From positions 1-11,978 of the forward strand of contig UQQF01000057.1 in assembly GCA_900543085.1 (NCBI GenBank): a stretch of 11,978 nucleotides of DNA. The letters are read 5' to 3'. Shown in pieces: positions 1 through 5,692 of the stretch. Made by a program: the position numbers and the translations under genes. How positions within the stretch are numbered: position 1 is the stretch's first letter; each line of letters begins with the position of its first letter. The stretch comes from an uncultured Eubacteriales bacterium. GTDB lineage: Bacteria; Bacillota; Clostridia; Oscillospirales; Oscillospiraceae. The notes under the pieces are model-generated. The model had not been told where the DNA came from. It made no database searches and saw nothing but the letters and a program-made list of their open reading frames with translations.

Positions 1-191
1 CGCTCCGGCGCAAAGCGCCGTCGCGCGGAAATGACCGCACCCCAGTCTCGTAAAGTCTAAGGGATACCAACGTACCTATGTCGAACCGCCAAGATAAAAC
101 CATTCCCCGGCATATTAAACCACCCAAAGCGGCTTTCCTTTCGGGGTCTGGGGGGCTTTCTTTGGCCAAGACCAAAGAAAGCCTCCCAGGA
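1..191 (+). repeat. Left copy of a 191-bp structured dispersed repeat
   Basis: This segment matches the reverse complement of 11783-11973 base for base without gaps (left position n pairs with 11974-n). Positions 1-55 and 121-191 are identical in both copies. Positions 56-120 are diverged, with 22 mismatches by eye. Two hairpins lie in the identical blocks: CGGCGC-AAA-GCGCCG at 6-20, and an 18-bp stem (148-165 with 172-189, one G-T wobble, 6-base loop) further in. No open frame with a recognisable product covers it, so it looks like a non-coding intergenic repeat. The family is not recognised by name. The window begins inside it, so its full outer length is unknown. Confidence 0.9.
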
Positions 192-257
192 GGGGTTCCG
201 CAACCCTCCGGGTTGCTCCACACGGGGGCGTGGCCGCCCCCGCACCCCCCCGGGGGG
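192..257. other. GC-run hairpin tract between repeat and terL
   Basis: The 66 bases between the repeat and the terL stop codon are almost pure G/C runs. They hold a perfect 8-bp stem with a 4-base loop (223-230 with 235-242) and a CCCCCC/GGGGGG palindrome (246-257) one base from the terL stop. An imperfect GGAGGG/CCCTCC hairpin adjoins the repeat at 189-209. No U-tract follows on the minus strand, so this is not a standard intrinsic terminator for terL, though it could stall or stabilise the 3' end. A similar G/C-run hairpin lies on the inner side of the right repeat (11754-11777), which suggests it belongs to the repeat unit. Confidence 0.55.
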
Positions 258-1649
258 CTATGCGTATCCCAAATACGAATCATCCACCCCCCTGCCGGTC
301 ATGAAATCGTCGTAAGCCTCCCCGTCGCCGGCGTCGGGGTCTATCGCGCTGCGACGGCGGGTCTCGTGGAGCTCGGCGGCGACCGTGCGGCTTATCGCGT
401 AGTACCTGACCGCGTCCACCCGGTGCGTGACCTCGTGCGGCTCCCTGGCGCAGTCGTTGGGGTTTTGCTCGTCGGCCTGGATGTCCCGCAGATCGTCCAG
501 TGTCTGCCTGCACGTCTCAAAGAACATCAGCGACGGGCGCCCGTCCCGTCTCTTGGCCAGCAGATCCTTTATCATCATGTGCCCCTGCACGCGCGAGTTG
601 TCCGCGCGCACTATGGGCACGCCGCACTCGAAGAAGATCTCCGCCATCGTGTGCCCGGAGTCCTTCTGCCTCGACCACATGTCCGGCGGCGCGAACGTGA
701 CCTCTATCCTCTCCCCCGGCAGCGTCCGCTCCAGCATCGCCCTCGCCGCCTCCTGTACTATCAGCCCGCTCTTGGAATACTCCCGGTACATCCAGCTCCG
801 CCCCTGCTCGTCCACCGCAAACCAGGCGCAGGCGAACATGTCCAGCCCGTAGTCGAACGCCCGATACCGCTTCCAGTGCCCCGGTATCCTGAACACCGGC
901 GAGACGTGCACCGCCTCGCTCAGCTCCGGGAAGTAGTTCCCGCCCAGCGACTCCCAGTCGCCGTATCTGTAGGCGCGGCGCAGGTTCTCCGGCATCGAGG
1001 ACAGCATCCTCAGATACCCCGGCGAGGACTTCAAAAGCGCCGTGTTGTCCTCCACCGTCGCGGGTATGAACACATAGTCGTCGGGGTTCTCGTTCTCCTC
1101 CGGGTTCTCGCGGCCGGTGATGTACTCCCGGTCGATGAACAGCCGCTTCACCCACCGGTGCCCCACCCCGCCCGGGTTGCAGGTCACGTACATGCGCTTT
1201 GGTATGTCGTTCACGCCCCGCAGCAGCCCGCCCAGGAACTGAAACGCCCTCCACGTGAACTGCGTCGCCTCGTCGAGGAATATCCAGTCGTACTCCTGGC
1301 CGTTGTACTCCAGCTCGCTCTCCTCGCCCGACCAGTGCCCGAAGTGTATCAGGCTCCCGTTCACGAAGTATACCGTGTGCAGCGAGCCGTTGTAGCTCGC
1401 CAGCTCCGGCCGAATCAGCTTGAGCATCGGCTCGATGTGGTTCGACTGCAGCTCCGGGTAAGTCCTGCGCATGACCAGTATCCGTATCCCCGGATAGTTG
1501 TACGCCCCCAGCAGCGCCTTCGTCCTCACCGCCCAGGTCTTGCCTCCGCCCTTCGCCCCGCCGTAGCCGGTGTAGAGCTTGCGGGAGGCGAAGAACAGCT
1601 TCTGCTTCGGGTTCGCCTCGCCGGGGTTCCACTCCAGCACCTCGCTCAC
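258..1649 (-). CDS. terL: Phage terminase large subunit (TerL)
   Basis: 463-residue DNA-packaging motor, the ATPase/nuclease that pumps phage DNA into proheads and cuts it. The N-terminal ATPase shows a Walker A motif GGAKGGGKT (residues 30-38), a Walker B IFLDEA (123-128) and the coupling motif TCNPGG (156-161). The C-terminal RNase H-like nuclease shows FDYG (D266), PPDMW (D323) and HRVDAVRYY (D412), placed as the usual acidic triad. Length is normal for the family (Terminase_6 type), and nothing looks broken. It begins with GTG overlapping the terS stop by four bases (GTGA), so it is probably translationally coupled. Where a portal gene would normally follow, the frame ends in TAG one base before a GC-hairpin tract and the repeat. 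ATA isoleucine codons are as frequent as in neighbouring genes, so composition does not mark it as foreign. Either a prophage remnant or the edge of a prophage continuing off the window. Confidence 0.93.
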   Translation of the reverse strand: MSEVLEWNPGEANPKQKLFFASRKLYTGYGGAKGGGKTWAVRTKALLGAYNYPGIRILVMRRTYPELQSNHIEPMLKLIRPELASYNGSLHTVYFVNGSLIHFGHWSGEESELEYNGQEYDWIFLDEATQFTWRAFQFLGGLLRGVNDIPKRMYVTCNPGGVGHRWVKRLFIDREYITGRENPEENENPDDYVFIPATVEDNTALLKSSPGYLRMLSSMPENLRRAYRYGDWESLGGNYFPELSEAVHVSPVFRIPGHWKRYRAFDYGLDMFACAWFAVDEQGRSWMYREYSKSGLIVQEAARAMLERTLPGERIEVTFAPPDMWSRQKDSGHTMAEIFFECGVPIVRADNSRVQGHMMIKDLLAKRRDGRPSLMFFETCRQTLDDLRDIQADEQNPNDCAREPHEVTHRVDAVRYYAISRTVAAELHETRRRSAIDPDAGDGEAYDDFMTGRGVDDSYLGYA

Positions 1650-2029
1650 AGCGCCGCCCCGCTTCCGACGCCCTTGAGCTCTATCACCAGCTTCTGCTCG
1701 CGCGAGCCGGCCGCGGCTCTGTCCGCATACCCGCCGTTCTTCTCCTGCTTCAGCGCGTTCATGCAGCCCGAGGCCTTTCCGCCCTCGGTGACCATCTGGT
1801 TCTCCAGCCAGTCCATCCTGGCCAGCCTCGCGCGTTCAAATTCCCGTGCAAATATCCGCTCGCGCCTGAGCGCCGCATACCGCTCCTCGCTCAGCCCCAG
1901 CGCCAGCAGCATCCCCGCCTCGGTCGGAAACCGCCCCCTGGCCGTCCTCTCGTCAAAGTATTCGTCTATACCTTTTCTGAGCTCCCTGGCTCTTTCGGTT
2001 TTCGACTTTCCCGTATCTCTCACCTCCAC
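1646..2029 (-). CDS. terS: Phage terminase small subunit (TerS), leaderless start proposed
   Basis: About 127 residues. The pattern is a basic N-terminus, a helical region with ALGLSEERYAALRRE (helix-turn-helix-like), a charged helix REFERARLARMDWLENQ, and a tail NALKQEKNGGYADR. This follows the gp3-like DNA-packaging protein family, whose members bind the packaging site and load TerL. The frame is open upstream to a GTG at 2095, but a strong promoter sits inside that stretch (-10 at 2036-2041), making 2095 unlikely. The +1 expected 7 bases past the -10 is the G of GTG 2027-2029, so a leaderless message is proposed. A second GTG at 2021-2023 is possible. GGAGGTGA at 2019-2026 has no start codon at normal spacing behind it. 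The stop overlaps terL. Family call is good; the start is uncertain. Confidence 0.8.
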   Translation of the reverse strand: MEVRDTGKSKTERARELRKGIDEYFDERTARGRFPTEAGMLLALGLSEERYAALRRERIFAREFERARLARMDWLENQMVTEGGKASGCMNALKQEKNGGYADRAAAGSREQKLVIELKGVGSGAAL

Positions 2030-2035
2030 GGCAGG

Positions 2036-2064
2036 ATTATACCACAAATACGATAATTTGTAAA
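2036..2064 (-). promoter_or_regulatory. Promoter of terS-terL with embedded operator-like inverted repeat
   Basis: On the minus strand, TTTACA (2059-2064), a 17-base spacer and a perfect TATAAT (2036-2041) make a near-consensus sigma-A promoter. Between and partly over these boxes lies a perfect inverted repeat, ACAAAT-N6-ATTTGT (2044-2061), placed where a bound repressor would block RNA polymerase. A GTGCAC palindrome lies 7 bases upstream of the -35. Confidence 0.75.
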
Positions 2065-2181
2065 GTATTTTGTGCACACTCTCCCGCCAAAACACAAATT
2101 TCTATAAATATATCAAAACTCTGTGCACACAAATACTGTTTTCCGTGCACATCGCCGTTTTAAATATAACCGTGCACAAAT
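2043..2181. repeat. GTGCAC / CACAAAT repeat array in AT-rich island
   Basis: Four GTGCAC palindromes occur at 2072-2077, 2123-2128, 2145-2150 and 2172-2177. Four CACAAAT copies occur at 2043-2049, 2093-2099, 2128-2134 and 2175-2181. The two motifs partly fuse, as GTGCACAAAT or GTGCACACAAAT. The stretch from about 2030 to 2215 is strikingly AT-rich against its surroundings. It lies directly upstream of terS. Possible roles are a regulator-binding array, a TerS-binding packaging site, or an iteron-like cluster. Function is inferred only. Confidence 0.7.
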
Positions 2182-2283
2182 TATCCTATCAAGATTACAT
2201 CACTTTGAACAAGCTCCTCCCCGGACAGCTCCGCCCTCCGCGCGCCGGCCGCCGCTGCCCATACCTGCGGAGCGCCGGTGTAC

Positions 2284-2322
2284 AAAAAAACGAAACGCCC
2301 CGGTCCACCTGGAACCGGGGCG
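2284..2322 (-). terminator. Distal rho-independent terminator of the feo operon
   Basis: A 9-bp stem CGCCCCGGT/ACCGGGGCG (2296-2304 with 2314-2322) is followed on the minus strand by TTTCG and seven T residues (A-run at 2284-2290). It is a second, backup terminator behind the one at 2331-2373. Confidence 0.75.
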
Positions 2323-2330
2323 CGAGGCCG

Positions 2331-2373
2331 AAAAAATCCCGCCCGAGCCGCGCACAGCGCAGCTCGGGCGGGA
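2331..2373 (-). terminator. Proximal rho-independent terminator of the feo operon
   Basis: A 12-bp stem (2337-2348 with 2362-2373), extended by an inner GCGC-ACA-GCGC hairpin, is followed on the minus strand by six T residues (A-run at 2331-2336). It starts 10 bases after the stop codon of the small Cys-rich gene. It separates iron-uptake transcription from the terminase region. Confidence 0.9.
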
Positions 2374-2382
2374 CGCCGCTAT

Positions 2383-2562
2383 TTAGTTTTCGCCGCCGTT
2401 TTCCCCGTCGCTCCGGGGCTTGACAGCCCAGGCGCCGGTGCGGCAGGCGCCGCACTTGGTGCAGTCGCGGCTGCACCCGCGCCGCCGCGGACGCGAGAGA
2501 TACCTCACGGCGAAGTAAGCGCACACGACGACCGCCGCGACTATCAGGATGTCAACCAGCAC
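2383..2562 (-). CDS. FeoB-associated Cys-rich membrane protein
   Basis: A 59-residue protein too short to be obvious. It starts with GTG immediately after the feoB stop (TGA-GTG), so it must be translated by coupling. Residues 3-18 (DILIVAAVVVCAYFAV) form one membrane helix. A basic stretch (RPRRRG, 24-29) is followed by C30-X3-C34-X2-C37-X2-C40 and a polar tail. This architecture and position match the FeoB-associated Cys-rich family found after feoB in many Firmicutes. Known of the family: small single-span partners of FeoB with a cytoplasmic Cys cluster, function not firmly settled. The Cys set suggests iron or redox sensing or passing on of imported Fe(II). That role is inference. Confidence 0.88.
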   Translation of the reverse strand: MLVDILIVAAVVVCAYFAVRYLSRPRRRGCSRDCTKCGACRTGAWAVKPRSDGENGGEN

Positions 2563-4602
2563 TCAGATCACCAGCCTTCCTATCTGATATACGAGGAGCG
2601 TCACGACCCACGCCACCGCCAGCTGGAAGGCCGCGGTGACGAGCATGTACCTGGTGCTCGACTCGCGCCTTATCGTCGCGAGTGTGGCCGTGCAGGGTAT
2701 GTACAGCAGGCAGAACACCATGAGGCACAGCGCGTTCAGGCTGCCGAAGCCTATGGAGCCGAGCGCCGCGGAGAACTCGACCATGCCCTCGGGCGAGGAG
2801 GCGTTCACTATGCCGAACAGCACCGCGCAGCTGGAGACCACGACCTCCTTGGCCGAGATGCCCGCGATCAGCGCCACGGCTATCTGCCAGAAGCCCAGGC
2901 CCACGGGCGCAAAGAAGGGCGCTATCCAGTGGCCTATCACCGCGCCGAAGCTCTCCGACATGTCGGTCACGTAGCCGCCCGCGCCGAAGTTCAGCAGCAC
3001 CCAGATGATTATGGTCGCGATGAATATCGTGGTGCCCGCCTTGCCCAGATAGTCCTTGACCTTCTCCCAGACGTAGATGGCCACGGTACGCGAATCCGGC
3101 AGCTTGTACTCCGGCAGCTCTATCATGAGGTAGTTCACGCTCTTTTTCCGGTCAAGCAGGTGGATGATGGCGGAGACGACGATGGCCACGACTATGCCTA
3201 TCAGGTACATCGAGTAGGCGACCACCATCGCGTTGTCGCCGAAGAACATCTCCGCAAAGAGTATGTAAATGGTCAGCCTGGCGTTGCAGCTCATGAACGG
3301 CGTGACCAGCATGACCTTGTACCTGTCGCGCTCGTTCTCCAGCGCCCTGGAGGCCATTATAGCCGGCACCGTGCAGCCGAAGCCCAGCAGCATGGGTATG
3401 AACGCCTTGCCCGACAGCCCCAGGTGGGTCATGATGCCCTCCATGACGTAGGCCACGCGCGCCATGTACCCGCTGTCCTCCAGCAGAGCCAGGCAGAGGA
3501 AAAGTATCAGTATGTTCGGCAGGAAGGTCACTATCGTGCCCACGCCCGCGATGATGCCGTCCACGACCAGTGAGGTTATCATCGCACTTGCGTTCACCGC
3601 CGCCAGGCCGTTCGTGACCGCGCCGCTCAGCCAGTCTATCAGCAGCTCCAGCCAGCCCTTCAGCCAGTCGCCCAGCGTGAACGTCAGCAGGAAGGTCAGC
3701 GCCATGATGCCCAGGAACACGGGTATGCCCCAGATCTTGCTGGTCAGTATGGCGTCCGCCTTCTCGGTCAGCACGTCCTGGCGCTGCTTGTGCAGCAGCA
3801 CCTCGCTTATTATCTCGCCTATGAAGTCGTACTTCTGGTTTATGACGTCCGACTCGTAGCTGCGGTCGAGCGCCTCCGGCAGGTTCACCGGGTACTTTTC
3901 GCATATCTCCTTGTCCGACTCCAGCAGCTTTATGGCGTGCCAGCGATAATTTGGCAGGTTCGGGTAGCGCCGCTCCAGCTCGGGGATGATCTGGTCTATC
4001 TTGTCTTCGATCTCGTCGGAGTAGACCATCGCGAACTCGCTGTGGTGGTCGTGGGCATGGTGCGTGACCTCCGAGTGCTCGTGTATCAGCCTGTCCGGCG
4101 TCGTCTGGTCCTTGTGGTGTATCGCCGCGTGCATCAGCGCGTCCAGGCCGCGGCGCTTGCGCGCCGACACCGGCACCACCGGGATGCCCAGCATCTCCGG
4201 GAAGCGGTGCAGGTCTATCTCCATGCCGCGCTTTTCCACGATGTCCATCATGTTCAGCGCCATGACCACCGGCTTGCCCAGCTCCAGCAGCTGCAAGGTG
4301 AGGTAGAGGCTGCGCTCCAGCGCGCTGGCGTCCACGACGTTTATAATGACGTCCACCTCGTCGCTGAGTATGAAGCTCCTGGAGACCGTCTCCTCCATCG
4401 TGTAGGAGGTCAGCGAGTAGGTGCCCGGCAGGTCGACCAGGTGTATGCTCTGCCCCTGGAACTCTATCTGTCCTTCCACCTTCTCTACCGTGACGCCCGG
4501 CCAGTTGGCCACCTTGAGGTTGGCGCCGGTGTAGGCGTTGAACAGCGTGGTCTTGCCGCAGTTGGGGTTGCCGATGAACCCTATCGTCATGTCACTCGCC
4601 AC
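2563..4602 (-). CDS. feoB: Ferrous iron transport protein B (FeoB)
   Basis: 679-residue Fe(II) permease of the cytoplasmic membrane. The N-terminal G domain has G1 GNPNCGKT (11-18), G2 around VTVE (37-40), G3 DLPG (57-60), G4 NMMD (117-120) and G5 SAR (146-148). A helical linker (about 190-275) leads to the membrane part, about 290-679. This contains the two FeoB gate repeats with their cysteines: GFGCTVPAIMASR (407-419, C410) and PCTATLATIRRE (636-647, C636). FMSCNAR (436-442) and SAKEVVVSSC (583-592) are also typical. Odd: a histidine-rich segment with seven His between 174 and 187, just after the G domain. It overlaps feoA by 11 bases. GTG at 4600-4602 is placed behind GAGG at 9 bases; ATG at 4588-4590 (residue 5) is the alternative start. 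Confidence 0.97.
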   Translation of the reverse strand: MASDMTIGFIGNPNCGKTTLFNAYTGANLKVANWPGVTVEKVEGQIEFQGQSIHLVDLPGTYSLTSYTMEETVSRSFILSDEVDVIINVVDASALERSLYLTLQLLELGKPVVMALNMMDIVEKRGMEIDLHRFPEMLGIPVVPVSARKRRGLDALMHAAIHHKDQTTPDRLIHEHSEVTHHAHDHHSEFAMVYSDEIEDKIDQIIPELERRYPNLPNYRWHAIKLLESDKEICEKYPVNLPEALDRSYESDVINQKYDFIGEIISEVLLHKQRQDVLTEKADAILTSKIWGIPVFLGIMALTFLLTFTLGDWLKGWLELLIDWLSGAVTNGLAAVNASAMITSLVVDGIIAGVGTIVTFLPNILILFLCLALLEDSGYMARVAYVMEGIMTHLGLSGKAFIPMLLGFGCTVPAIMASRALENERDRYKVMLVTPFMSCNARLTIYILFAEMFFGDNAMVVAYSMYLIGIVVAIVVSAIIHLLDRKKSVNYLMIELPEYKLPDSRTVAIYVWEKVKDYLGKAGTTIFIATIIIWVLLNFGAGGYVTDMSESFGAVIGHWIAPFFAPVGLGFWQIAVALIAGISAKEVVVSSCAVLFGIVNASSPEGMVEFSAALGSIGFGSLNALCLMVFCLLYIPCTATLATIRRESSTRYMLVTAAFQLAVAWVVTLLVYQIGRLVI

Positions 4603-4828
4603 TGCTCTCCGCCTCCCTCACCTGTATGTTGCGCGTGATGTTGTACCCCAGTGCGAAGCGGGTGCCGCGCAGCTTTATTATCAGGATTCCCTTTCCCTTG
4701 CGGTTCAGCACACTTATGGCCGTGCCCCTGGTCATGCCCAGCGCCTCCAGCCTGTGCTCCATCTCAAACGGCAGCGACATGCTCTCAACAATACACGTGT
4801 CGCCGGTCTGTGCATCTTTCAAGTACAT
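4592..4828 (-). CDS. feoA: Ferrous iron transport protein A (FeoA)
   Basis: 78-residue SH3-like cytoplasmic partner of FeoB. The family pattern is clear: RLEALGM (26-32), GTAISV (35-40), then GILIIKLRGTRFALGYNIT (47-65) and a final strand IQVRE. FeoA proteins are needed for full FeoB uptake, probably by contacting its cytoplasmic part. The frame is open further upstream, but ATG 4826-4828 sits 7 bases behind a perfect GGAGG and gives the normal family length; the upstream part would overlap the promoter. First gene of the feoA-feoB-Cys-rich operon. Confidence 0.95.
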   Translation of the reverse strand: MYLKDAQTGDTCIVESMSLPFEMEHRLEALGMTRGTAISVLNRKGKGILIIKLRGTRFALGYNITRNIQVREAESSGE

Positions 4829-4862
4829 ATCCACACCTCCGCCGAAAAATTCCGGCAACATA

Positions 4863-4891
4863 ATAATATAAAAATCAGCCGGATTAGTCAA
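4863..4891 (-). promoter_or_regulatory. Promoter of the feo operon, with tandem ATTAGTC motif
   Basis: On the minus strand, TTGACT (4886-4891), 17 bases and TATTAT (4863-4868) predict a start near 4856 and a leader of about 28 bases, too short for a riboswitch. A tandem 8-bp direct repeat, ATTAGTCA then ATTAGTCC on the plus strand (4883-4898), covers the -35. It is a plausible site for an iron-responsive repressor. It does not match a full Fur or DtxR/IdeR palindrome. Confidence 0.75.
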
Positions 4892-5015
4892 TTAGTCCCG
4901 ACCAATTTCAAGTCTCCCCAACGTAGAAATTAAGTTAACATAATATCTCCCACTTTGTTAAAACCCGCCGCGCGCAAGCTCCCCTGCCGCGGGGCGGCTG
5001 GGGGGCTGACGCCGC

Positions 5016-5063
5016 AAAAAGCATCCGCCCCACGGTACGAACGTACCGTGGGGCGGCGTTTTT
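5016..5063. terminator. Strong terminator after the SRAP gene
   Basis: A perfect 15-bp stem (5025-5039 with 5042-5056) is closed by a two-base AA turn (in practice a four-base loop). A T-run follows on the plus side (5059-5063) and an A-run precedes it (5016-5020), so it can work in both directions. It begins right after the stop codon of the minus-strand SRAP gene and isolates it from the feo promoter. Confidence 0.85.
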
Positions 5064-5630
5064 CTACGCTTTTTCAGATTTCATGTCCGTCTCCGCGCCG
5101 GCGAGAAGGTCGTCGAGGCTGCGCTCCGGCGACAGCCAGTCGCCGCACAGCTCGCCGGGTATTATAACCGGCATCCGGTCGTGAATGAAGGCCACCTGCG
5201 GAGCGGCGGGGCGCGTCAGCACGGTGAAGCGGGGCTTCCCGTCCTGTCCGAAGTAGTACAGAGCGCCGAGGTATACCGCGCCGCTGCGCGCCGGCCGCAG
5301 CGCATACCTGGTCTTGCCGCCCGCTCGCCGCTCCCACTCATAATAGAAGCTCGCCGGTACCAAACAGCGCCGCAGCCTGGCGCTCTCCCGGAACAGGGGC
5401 TTTTGGCTCGCAGTCTCGCTCCTGGCGTTTATAACAAGCCCTCCCCTCGGATTCTCCCAGCCCCAGCGCATCGGGAACGCAGCCGGCCGCAGAGAGGTGC
5501 TGTTGGCGATGACCGCTGCCGTGTCCGAGGGGAACACCTCCCCCGTTTTCACTCCGCCCTTTTTCATTGCGGAGTCTATAAAGCCGCGGATCGTGGGGTC
5601 GCTAGCGTCCACGTAGTATCTGCCGCACAT
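5064..5630 (-). CDS. SRAP domain protein (YedK/HMCES family)
   Basis: 188-residue single-domain protein that protects abasic sites in single-stranded DNA by covalent crosslinking through its N-terminal cysteine. All hallmark residues are visible: MCGRY at the start (catalytic C2 exposed after Met removal), NARSET (68-73, N68), YYEWE (96-100, E98) and HDRMP (150-154, H150). They correspond to C2, N75, E105 and H160 of E. coli YedK. Length is slightly shorter than YedK. ATG 5628-5630 must be the start, since Cys has to be residue 2. A TATAAT lies 24 bases upstream and a strong terminator follows directly, so it is probably a single-gene unit. The family is often SOS-linked, but no clear LexA box was seen. 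Confidence 0.95.
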   Translation of the reverse strand: MCGRYYVDASDPTIRGFIDSAMKKGGVKTGEVFPSDTAAVIANSTSLRPAAFPMRWGWENPRGGLVINARSETASQKPLFRESARLRRCLVPASFYYEWERRAGGKTRYALRPARSGAVYLGALYYFGQDGKPRFTVLTRPAAPQVAFIHDRMPVIIPGELCGDWLSPERSLDDLLAGAETDMKSEKA

Positions 5631-5653
5631 AGTATCACCGCCTTGTATCCGGT

Positions 5654-5659
5654 ATTATA
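5654..5659 (-). promoter_or_regulatory. Possible -10 box for the SRAP gene
   Basis: A perfect TATAAT on the minus strand lies 24 bases before the start codon. No good -35 is found 16-18 bases upstream, so the promoter may need an activator or be weak. It sits in the 62-base gap after the WG-like lipoprotein gene, where no clear terminator was seen; read-through from that gene is possible. Confidence 0.4.
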
Positions 5660-5692
5660 CGCCGCTCCGCGCTTATCCGGCCGCACGCCGCG

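Noticed and set aside
78..2063. A 661-codon open frame antisense to the terminase pair
   Set aside because: High-GC genes with strong codon bias often leave the opposite strand open. The translation is Arg/Pro/Leu/His-rich with no recognisable domain, while the minus strand encodes clear terminase motifs.
2030..2095. Starting terS at GTG 2095
   Set aside because: A near-consensus promoter lies inside the extra 22 codons, and those residues do not look like the family N-terminus.
2043..2181. CRISPR array
   Set aside because: The repeated units are only 6-10 bases with irregular spacing, and no cas gene is present.
2278..4638. Long plus-strand open frames antisense to feoB (431 and 282 codons)
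   Set aside because: Low-complexity Arg/His/Val-rich shadows of feoB; no ribosome binding site or family pattern.
4921..4950. A DtxR/IdeR or Fur box near the feo promoter
   Set aside because: The stretch around TTAAGTTAAC resembles only one half of a DtxR-type site; no full palindrome matching either consensus was found.
5631..5692. LexA box for the SRAP gene
   Set aside because: No CGAAC-N4-GTTCG-like palindrome was found in the gap; only a -10-like TATAAT is visible.
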